64,000 bases of DNA, from assembly GCA_016197405.1 (NCBI GenBank), contig JACPVR010000021.1, positions 1 through 64,000 on the forward strand. Direction: 5' to 3'. A program made the translations under genes and the position numbers. Positions 58,192-64,000 of this stretch are shown here, one piece after another; the first letter of the stretch is position 1; every line of letters begins with the position of its first letter. This DNA comes from Mycobacterium sp. (GTDB lineage Bacteria > Actinomycetota > Actinomycetes > Mycobacteriales > Mycobacteriaceae). The notes under the pieces were generated by a model. That model did not search any database. It was not told the origin of the DNA and saw only the letters and a program-made list of their open reading frames with translations.

Positions 58192-59127
58192 GTGCCGAAA
58201 TACCATCTGCCACCCACCGCCACGCCCGCCGAAGTCACCGCGGCAATCCGCGAGGACGGCTTCGTCATCGTCGACAATCTGGTCTCCGACGAGGTCATGG
58301 ACCGAGTCGCCGAGGAACTCGACGAGTACATCGACCTCACGCCCTTGGGTCTCGACGACTTCGTCGGTCGCCAGACCCGGCGCACCGGCTCGCTGATCCC
58401 GCGGTCGGTGACGAGCCGGGATCTGATCACACATCCCCTGGTGCTCGGCGCCACGGCGGATCTGCTGCACAAGGCCTCGGCGTATCAACTGCATCTGACG
58501 CAGGTGATCTCGGTGCTGCCCGGCGAGACCAATCAGCCCCTGCATCGCGACGAACTGGCCTGGGACTTCTTTCCCTTCCCGCTCGACTACGACGTTCAGT
58601 GCAACACCATGTGGGCGATGACCGACTTCACCGTCGAAAACGGTGCGACTCGGATCGTGCCGGGCAGCCACCTCATCGAGGGCAAGCAGACCTACGAGGA
58701 CGACGACCCCCGGATCGTGCGCGCGGAAATGGAGCGCGGTTCGATGTTCTTCTACTCCGGCAAGGTGTATCACGGTGCGGCCGCGAACACTTCGGATTCG
58801 GTTCGGCAGGGAATCAACCTGACCTACTGCGTCGGCTGGGTCCGTCAGGAAGAGAACCAGTACCTGTCGACGCCGATCGAGGTGGCCCGCACTCTCGACG
58901 ACGACCTGCTCAGATTGATGGGCTACCAAATGGGCGGGCTCGCAGTGGGATACATCAGGGACTTCGAAGATCCGATGGTCGCGATCCGGGACGACATGCC
59001 CAAGAAGCAGTACGAGTTCGCGTCACTGACGCAGAAGACCGATCACGTCAGCTCGGATTACATGGACACCTTCCGAGACGAAATGGTCAACGCCGAAACC
59101 CCGGTCACCGCAGGAGGAATGGCGTGA
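58192..59127 (+). CDS. phytanoyl-CoA dioxygenase (PhyH) family protein
   Basis: A 311-aa Fe(II)/2-oxoglutarate oxygenase. The HXD motif is His118-Arg-Asp120 (QPLHRDELAWDF), the distal metal ligand His194 (KVYHGAAAN) and the 2-oxoglutarate-binding Arg205 are correctly spaced, so an active enzyme is expected. It should hydroxylate an organic substrate with O2 and 2-oxoglutarate. GTG 58192 is used because GGAG lies about 7 nt upstream; an earlier in-frame ATG at 58093 lacks a site. It overlaps the RidA gene by 4 nt (GTGA). Substrate unknown; the nearby amino-acid permease suggests an amino acid or amine. Confidence 0.9.
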   Translation: MPKYHLPPTATPAEVTAAIREDGFVIVDNLVSDEVMDRVAEELDEYIDLTPLGLDDFVGRQTRRTGSLIPRSVTSRDLITHPLVLGATADLLHKASAYQLHLTQVISVLPGETNQPLHRDELAWDFFPFPLDYDVQCNTMWAMTDFTVENGATRIVPGSHLIEGKQTYEDDDPRIVRAEMERGSMFFYSGKVYHGAAANTSDSVRQGINLTYCVGWVRQEENQYLSTPIEVARTLDDDLLRLMGYQMGGLAVGYIRDFEDPMVAIRDDMPKKQYEFASLTQKTDHVSSDYMDTFRDEMVNAETPVTAGGMA

Positions 59128-59531
59128 TCGTCCGCAGCAATCCGGAGGTCGGGTACGTCGACGAGTCGACATTCGAGCTGCTGGGGTTCAGCCAGGTCGT
59201 TCGCGCCAAGGACACCGTCTACTACTCCGGAATCGCTCCGTTCACCGGCGCCCCACCGGAATTCACCGTCATCGGCACCGGCTCGATGGAAGAGCAGGTG
59301 TTGTTCTTGCTGGACGTCCTGGAACGTTGTTTGGAATCGGAGAGCCAGACGCTGGAGAACCTGGTCGCGGTGACGGTATATGCCACCGACGTACCGGCCC
59401 TGATGGCCACCGCCGAACTCTTCGCGAAGCGATTCGGGGCGGCACCGCCCACGAGCACCTGGGTCGGGGTCACCGCCCTGGCTCACCCCGATCAACTCGT
59501 CGAGATCACCGCTACCGCGGTCGATCTCTAG
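59124..59531 (+). CDS. RidA/YjgF/YER057c family protein (atypical)
   Basis: A 135-aa small trimeric-type protein: YSGIAPFTGAPPEF, VLFLLDVLERCLESESQTL, ENLVAVTVYATDVPALM and WVGVTALAHPDQLVEITATA. The classical deaminase Arg of RidA (in the P-A-R-S region) appears to be Thr here (PPTSTWVGV), so enamine/imine deaminase activity is doubtful and it may belong to the Rid4-7 subfamilies. AGGAGG lies just before the GTG. Coupled to the dioxygenase and 17 nt before the permease. Confidence 0.88.
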   Translation: MIVRSNPEVGYVDESTFELLGFSQVVRAKDTVYYSGIAPFTGAPPEFTVIGTGSMEEQVLFLLDVLERCLESESQTLENLVAVTVYATDVPALMATAELFAKRFGAAPPTSTWVGVTALAHPDQLVEITATAVDL

Positions 59532-59548
59532 GCAGATGGAGAATTCAC

Positions 59549-61117
59549 ATGACCGCAAACCCTGAGATCGCCGCGGCGTCTCAGACTGGGGACGACTCGG
59601 CCGAGCCGAGCCTGGCAAAGGGTGTCATCAACCTGCCCGGCGTCCTGTTCGTGGCCATCGCGACGATGGCCCCCGGTGCGGGCGCGGCGTACGCGATCAG
59701 TACCGGGTCGCTGTTCGGCGGGGGAGCCCTACCGCTGGCGGTGGTGTTCGCACTCGTCGGGAGCCTTCTGGTCGCCACCGCGATCGGCCAACTCGCCAAA
59801 CACATTTCGTCGGCAGGCGGCCTGGCGTCCTACGTCGGCACCGCGATGCACACCGGCGTCGGTTTCGTCATCGCGTGGGCCTATCCGTTCATGTACCTGT
59901 TCGCGATGCCCTACCTGGCGCTGGTGTTCGGCAACCTGCTGGCCACCACGGTGGCCCCGGACGGCGGAACCGCCTTCAACGTCGTCTGGACGGTCGCGGC
60001 ACTGGCGTGCCTGGCCGGAGCATTCGCGACGAACTTCTTCGGCGTGGAGATCGGTGTCCGGTTCGGCCTGATCCTCGGCCTGTTCGAGATCGCGGTGCTG
60101 GTGGTGATGTCGGTATGGATGATCTTCGCCGCCGGCGACGCCAACAGCGTGTCGCTGTTCAGTACCGCTGCCGCGACGGTCCCCGGGTTCGAAGGCATGG
60201 GCGGGGTGATCGCGGCATCCGTCTACGGCTTCCTGGCATTCATCGGATTCGAGGCGGCCGCGCCGCTGGCCGAGGAGACCAAGGATCCCCGGCGTACCGT
60301 CCCGCGCGCGGTGATGTTGTCCTGCTTGCTGATCGGCCTGTTCTACGTGCTCACCTCGTATGCGTCGGCGGTGTACTTCGGACCGGACAAGATGGCCGAG
60401 TTCATGGCCTATCACGGCGGTAACGCGTGGATCGGTCTTGCCACCGATCTGTGGGGTGGCGGCTGGATCCTGTTGCTCACCGTGCTGCTGGTCTCGTCGT
60501 TCGCCTGCATGAACGGTGCGGCACTGGCCGCCACCCGCAGCATCATGGCGATGGGCCGCAGTGGCACGCTGCCGAAGTTCTTCGGGCATGTCCATCCCCG
60601 CTGGCGGTCGCCGTCGACGGCGATCACGGTGTTCTTCGTGCTCGGTGCGATCCTCACCGTGGTCGGTGGCTACGTGTGGGATCCGGTGACGGCATACGCC
60701 ATGTTCGGCACCGCGCTGACGGTGGCAGTGCTGCCGATCTACTTCGTGACGGCGCTGGCCTGCCCCGTGTACTACCTGCGCTTCCGGCGATCGGAGTTCA
60801 ACGTCTTCCTGCACCTGCTCGCACCGGTGCTCGGTGCGATCCTGCTGATTCCCGCGTTCTGCGCGGGCGCCGGGATCCCGGCCTTCAGCTTCGCGACGGC
60901 GCTGAGCTGGCCGTTGAGTCTGGCCGGTCCGGTCGTCACGGTCTGGTACCTGATCGGGATCGCCGTGATGGGCTACCTCTTGGTCAAGCGCCGGTCCAGC
61001 CTGCAGCTGTTGGCGGACACCACCGTCGATCCCGAACCCGCGCCACCGGTATCGGCGCCCGCGGTGCCGGTGCGGTCACCGGTCGCCGAGGGCGGGCTGG
61101 CGTTCGAGGCCGGCTGA
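59549..61117 (+). CDS. APC-superfamily amino-acid permease
   Basis: A 522-aa transporter with about 12 to 14 membrane helices. APC motifs include NLPGVLFVAIATMAPGAGAA at the first helix, GLASYVGTAMHTGVGFVIAW, the central FLAFIGFEAAAPLAEETKDP (helix 6, typical of amino-acid permeases) and RTVPRAVMLSCLLIG. A cytoplasmic Pro-rich tail ends the protein. ATG 59549 has GGAGAATTCAC upstream. It probably imports the substrate for the PhyH/RidA proteins encoded upstream. Amino acid or amine, not resolvable. Confidence 0.9.
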   Translation: MTANPEIAAASQTGDDSAEPSLAKGVINLPGVLFVAIATMAPGAGAAYAISTGSLFGGGALPLAVVFALVGSLLVATAIGQLAKHISSAGGLASYVGTAMHTGVGFVIAWAYPFMYLFAMPYLALVFGNLLATTVAPDGGTAFNVVWTVAALACLAGAFATNFFGVEIGVRFGLILGLFEIAVLVVMSVWMIFAAGDANSVSLFSTAAATVPGFEGMGGVIAASVYGFLAFIGFEAAAPLAEETKDPRRTVPRAVMLSCLLIGLFYVLTSYASAVYFGPDKMAEFMAYHGGNAWIGLATDLWGGGWILLLTVLLVSSFACMNGAALAATRSIMAMGRSGTLPKFFGHVHPRWRSPSTAITVFFVLGAILTVVGGYVWDPVTAYAMFGTALTVAVLPIYFVTALACPVYYLRFRRSEFNVFLHLLAPVLGAILLIPAFCAGAGIPAFSFATALSWPLSLAGPVVTVWYLIGIAVMGYLLVKRRSSLQLLADTTVDPEPAPPVSAPAVPVRSPVAEGGLAFEAG

Positions 61118-61148
61118 AATTCCGCCGACCACATCGCGGCGCACCGGG

Positions 61149-62318
61149 TCAGTGCGCCGTGATGTGGTAACCCGCCATCTTCTGCAGTGTCGGTGCCGCG
61201 GCGGCCCGCTTGGCACGCAGTTCCTGGGTCTCGTCATTGAGTAGCGCCAGTACTCGCTGATCACCGAAACCCCTGTCGATCCGGTCCCGGACGAAGGCCA
61301 GTTCGATGACCTGGGCGGTGAACGTCTTGACGGCCTTGCCCCCGGGCTTGCCTTCGAACCGGCGCGCGGCGGCGACCGCCAGTTTGCGGTTGCGGATCGA
61401 ATCCAGCCAGGTCGCCTCGTTGGGTAGCACCAGCCCGGCCGCCACCATGCCGGGCAGCTTCTCGGCGACGACGCGTTGTTCGATGCGCCGGCTGCGGACC
61501 GCCAGCACGATGGCCAGCAGGAAAACCGGCACCATCCACAGCAGGTAGACGCCGAAATAGGCCTGCACACTCAACACCGCGGAGCCGTTCCACAAGCCGT
61601 GCATGAGCACCGCGCCGGCGTAGCCGAGCAGGATGCAGCCCGCCTTGGCGGCGATGTTGCGCTGTTTGAGGGCGAAATAGACCCCGATGCCGGTGAACGT
61701 GGTGAAAAGCGGATGCGCGAAGGGCCCCATGATGAGCCGCATCGCCGCCGTGACCAGGGAAGCACCCAGATTCTCACCGTTGGAGATGTAGAAGATGTCC
61801 TCGATCCAGGCGAAGCCCGCGGCGGCCAAACCGGCGTACACCAGGCAGTCGGTCAGCGAGTTGAGCTCGTTTCGGCGCCGCCCGGTGAGCATGAGCAGCA
61901 AGAAGAGCCCCTTGGCGGCCTCCTCGATGATGGGTGCGCCGACGGCGATGATCACCGGGCTGGTGTCCGATTCGGCACCCGAACCCGGATTCAGCAGCGA
62001 CTCGGCGAACACCTCCAGGACCACCGACACCACGATCGCCACCGAGGCGCCCCACAGGAAAGCCAGCACCAGCAGCCGCGGTGGTTCGGGCTCCCAGCGA
62101 TCCAGCCACAGGTAGGCGCCGATGACGACGGTCATCGCTGCCGTCGTCAGGACGATCCCGACGACGGCACCGACGGGGTTGACCGCGGTTATCCCGACCA
62201 GCAGTAATGCCACCACGGTGCCCAGCGCGATGATGACGGCCAGCGGTGCGCCGACCTTGCGGATCTTCCTCGGCAGACGGGACGGCGCGTAGGCGGCGGG
62301 GTGTGTGGGTGAGGACAC
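61149..62318 (-). CDS. PrsW-family intramembrane metalloprotease
   Basis: A 389-aa membrane protein. The catalytic-type motifs are APIIEEAAKGLFLLL (Glu-Glu), WIEDIFYISNGEN, the FAHPLFTTFTGIGVY histidine segment and AVLMHGLWNGS, all of PrsW type. Eight membrane helices are likely; the C-terminal 100 residues are a soluble helical tail. PrsW proteases in Bacillus cut anti-sigma factors; the target here is unknown. GTG 62318 is chosen over 62321 because the -10 box TACCCT gives +1 exactly at 62318. Divergent from rpsA. Confidence 0.88.
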   Translation of the reverse strand: MSSPTHPAAYAPSRLPRKIRKVGAPLAVIIALGTVVALLLVGITAVNPVGAVVGIVLTTAAMTVVIGAYLWLDRWEPEPPRLLVLAFLWGASVAIVVSVVLEVFAESLLNPGSGAESDTSPVIIAVGAPIIEEAAKGLFLLLMLTGRRRNELNSLTDCLVYAGLAAAGFAWIEDIFYISNGENLGASLVTAAMRLIMGPFAHPLFTTFTGIGVYFALKQRNIAAKAGCILLGYAGAVLMHGLWNGSAVLSVQAYFGVYLLWMVPVFLLAIVLAVRSRRIEQRVVAEKLPGMVAAGLVLPNEATWLDSIRNRKLAVAAARRFEGKPGGKAVKTFTAQVIELAFVRDRIDRGFGDQRVLALLNDETQELRAKRAAAAPTLQKMAGYHITAH

Positions 62319-62324
62319 CACAGC

Positions 62325-62330
62325 AGGGTA
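62325..62330 (-). promoter_or_regulatory. -10 box of the PrsW-like gene (leaderless)
   Basis: On the reverse strand TACCCT, a 6-nt spacer and GTG 62318 place +1 on the second of two tandem GTG codons. Confidence 0.55.
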
Positions 62331-62351
62331 AACCCCATCGGGGACCCGGGT

Positions 62352-62381
62352 TTGTCCAGCGTGTGCCTAGTCGAGTACCCT
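62352..62381 (+). promoter_or_regulatory. rpsA promoter candidate
   Basis: TTGTCC (62352-62357) and TACCCT (62376-62381) are separated by 18 nt, a standard sigma-70 layout. Transcription would start near 62388, giving an 84-nt leader. A small hairpin ACACG-TACC-CGTGT (62384-62397) sits at the predicted 5' end. Confidence 0.5.
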
Positions 62382-62471
62382 CGACACGTACCCGTGTGCA
62401 CGTCGCGGGTTGTACTAAATCATCTTCACACCCTGTCCCTTCGATTAAACCTGTCCGGAGCCACCCACCAC

Positions 62472-63914
62472 ATGCCAAGTCCGTCCATCACCTCGCCGCA
62501 AGTAGCCATCAACGATATTGGCTCGGCCGAGGATTTTCTCGCCGCAATCGACAAGACCATCAAGTACTTCAACGATGGCGACATCGTCGAAGGAACCATC
62601 GTCAAGGTGGACCGCGACGAGGTCCTGCTCGATATCGGCTACAAGACCGAAGGCGTCATTCCTTCGCGCGAACTCTCGATCAAGCACGACGTCGACCCCA
62701 ATGAGGTTGTGTCCGTCGGCGACGAGGTCGAAGCGCTGGTCCTCACCAAAGAGGACAAAGAAGGCCGCCTGATCCTGTCCAAGAAGCGGGCTCAGTACGA
62801 GCGCGCCTGGGGCACCATCGAGGAGCTCAAGGAGAAGGACGAGGCCGTCAAGGGCACCGTCATCGAGGTCGTCAAGGGCGGCCTGATCCTCGATATCGGC
62901 CTGCGTGGCTTCCTGCCCGCGTCGCTGGTGGAGATGCGTCGTGTCCGCGATCTGCAGCCGTACATCGGCAAGGAGATCGAGGCCAAGATCATCGAGCTCG
63001 ACAAGAACCGCAACAACGTGGTGCTGAGCCGCCGCGCCTGGCTGGAGCAGACCCAGTCCGAGGTGCGCAGCGAGTTCCTCAACCAGCTGCAGAAGGGCGC
63101 CATCCGCAAGGGTGTCGTCTCCTCGATCGTCAACTTCGGCGCCTTCGTCGATCTCGGCGGTGTCGACGGCCTGGTTCACGTCTCCGAGCTGTCCTGGAAG
63201 CACATCGACCATCCGTCCGAGGTTGTCCAGGTGGGCGACGAGGTCACCGTCGAGGTGCTCGACGTCGACATGGATCGCGAGCGGGTTTCGCTGTCGCTCA
63301 AGGCAACTCAGGAAGATCCGTGGCGTCACTTCGCCCGCACCCACGCCATCGGCCAGATCGTGCCGGGCAAGGTCACCAAGCTGGTTCCGTTCGGTGCCTT
63401 CGTCCGCGTCGAAGAGGGCATCGAGGGTCTGGTGCACATCTCCGAGCTGGCTGAGCGCCACGTCGAGGTGCCCGATCAGGTTGTGGCCGTCGGTGACGAC
63501 GCCATGGTCAAGGTCATCGACATCGACCTGGAGCGTCGCCGGATCTCGCTGAGCCTCAAGCAGGCCAACGAGGACTACACCGAGGAATTCGACCCGTCGA
63601 AGTACGGCATGGCCGACAGCTATGACGAGCAGGGGAACTACATCTTCCCCGAGGGCTTCGACGCCGACACCAACGAGTGGCTCGAAGGCTTCGACAAGCA
63701 GCGCACCGAATGGGAGGCCCGGTACGCCGAGGCCGAGCGTCGGCACAAGATGCACACCGCGCAGATGGAGAAGTTCGCCGCTGCCGAGGCCGAGGAGGCC
63801 GCACGGCCCACCTCGAACGGCTCGTCGAGCTCCAGTGGTGAGTCCGCTGGTGGATCGCTTGCCAGTGATGCCCAGCTGGCCGCGCTGCGCGAGAAGCTGG
63901 CCGGCAACGCCTAA
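62472..63914 (+). CDS. rpsA: 30S ribosomal protein S1
   Basis: A 480-aa essential mRNA-binding ribosomal protein. Four S1 (OB-fold) repeats are visible: GTIVKVDRDEVLLDIGYKTE, GTVIEVVKGGLILDIGLRGF, GVVSSIVNFGAFVDLGGVDG and GKVTKLVPFGAFVRVEEGIE, each with a VGDEV- or IDL-type closing strand. The C-terminal tail is acidic to mixed, with a Ser-rich stretch (TSNGSSSSSGES), as in mycobacterial S1. ATG 62472 gives the family start MPSPSITSPQVAINDIG; the longer frame to 62352 is not supported. A strong terminator follows the stop. Confidence 0.97.
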   Translation: MPSPSITSPQVAINDIGSAEDFLAAIDKTIKYFNDGDIVEGTIVKVDRDEVLLDIGYKTEGVIPSRELSIKHDVDPNEVVSVGDEVEALVLTKEDKEGRLILSKKRAQYERAWGTIEELKEKDEAVKGTVIEVVKGGLILDIGLRGFLPASLVEMRRVRDLQPYIGKEIEAKIIELDKNRNNVVLSRRAWLEQTQSEVRSEFLNQLQKGAIRKGVVSSIVNFGAFVDLGGVDGLVHVSELSWKHIDHPSEVVQVGDEVTVEVLDVDMDRERVSLSLKATQEDPWRHFARTHAIGQIVPGKVTKLVPFGAFVRVEEGIEGLVHISELAERHVEVPDQVVAVGDDAMVKVIDIDLERRRISLSLKQANEDYTEEFDPSKYGMADSYDEQGNYIFPEGFDADTNEWLEGFDKQRTEWEARYAEAERRHKMHTAQMEKFAAAEAEEAARPTSNGSSSSSGESAGGSLASDAQLAALREKLAGNA

Positions 63915-63938
63915 AAGACACTCATTCGCCGAGTGAAG

Positions 63939-63978
63939 CCACGCAGGAAGTCGCAAGACTTCCTGCGTGGTTCTTTTT
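63939..63978 (+). terminator. intrinsic terminator of rpsA
   Basis: CCACGCAGGAAGTC and GACTTCCTGCGTGG form a perfect 14-bp stem capped by a GCAA tetraloop (63953-63956), followed by TTCTTTTT. It is one of the few classical terminators with a T-run in this window. Confidence 0.93.
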
Positions 63979-63993
63979 GTAGAGGATTGATTG

Positions 63994-64000
63994 ATGCTGC
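63994..64000 (+). CDS. coaE: start of the next gene, probably dephospho-CoA kinase (partial)
   Basis: ATGCTGC at the window end follows AGAGGA 7 nt upstream. In mycobacteria coaE follows rpsA and starts Met-Leu-Arg, which these bases allow. Only two codons are visible, so the call rests on gene order. Confidence 0.4.

Overview
The window is high-GC actinobacterial DNA and almost certainly comes from a non-tuberculous, probably fast-growing, Mycobacterium/Mycolicibacterium. The backbone order pykA, tesB, cydC-cydD-cydB-cydA (reverse strand), a DUF308 membrane protein, an Rv1625c-type adenylate cyclase, a tRNA, pdtaR, an SCP2-thiolase/DUF35 pair, polA and rpsA matches, from memory, the Rv1617-Rv1630 segment of M. 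tuberculosis. Several blocks are inserted into that backbone. No insertion sequence, phage or CRISPR array was seen. Coding density is very high, with many 4- to 14-nt start/stop overlaps.

Layout. 1-2450: the 3' part of a DUF222/HNH (13E12-type) protein, a methyltransferase, and a TM2 protein overlapping a DUF2752 protein. 2645-11142: glutamate synthase gltB-gltD, pyruvate kinase and acyl-CoA thioesterase. 11179-18389 (reverse strand): the cytochrome bd oxidase operon cydABDC with a DUF308 protein upstream and a DUF4190 protein downstream. 18569-23071: an amino-acid ABC importer (binding lipoprotein, permease, ATPase) followed by a Ser/Thr protein kinase whose extracytoplasmic domain is a close paralogue of the adjacent binding protein. 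23064-33633: a lipase, a MacS/NarL-type two-component pair, a DUF2339 protein, Dps, a hypothetical protein and an RDD protein, a nitrilase-family hydrolase, adenylate cyclase, and a TetR/MpaB-type oxygenase divergent pair. 33640-37459: alkane monooxygenase alkB, a cholesterol-oxidase-like Tat lipoprotein and a 55-aa membrane peptide.

37536-41058: a TPP riboswitch controlling a thiamine/HMP ECF transporter (ykoE-ykoD-ykoC) plus an attached P-loop kinase-like gene. 41072-47289: a tRNA with anticodon CAA, pdtaR, and the branched-chain amino-acid importer livKHMGF. 47312-50063: a zinc-starvation island. On one strand it carries mrf (CobW-like), rpmE2 (L31) and a DUF167 gene; on the other it carries cysteine-poor paralogues of L28, L33, S14 and S18. 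Two Fur/Zur-like palindromes lie in the shared promoter region. 50051-53441 (reverse): a DUF35/thiolase-like pair and a two-gene permease. 53594-57352: a glycosyltransferase and polA. 57360-61117: a TetR regulator divergent from a PhyH dioxygenase/RidA/APC-permease cassette. 61149-63978: a PrsW-like protease and rpsA with a strong terminator. The first codons of the next gene, probably coaE, end the window.

Start codons were chosen from ribosome-binding sites, family N-termini and promoter geometry. Seven genes have a TANNNT -10 box placed so that the predicted +1 base is the first base of an ATG or GTG, which is the signature of leaderless mycobacterial transcripts; three more fit with 7- or 8-nt spacers. 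All functional assignments come from reading protein motifs; no database search was possible.
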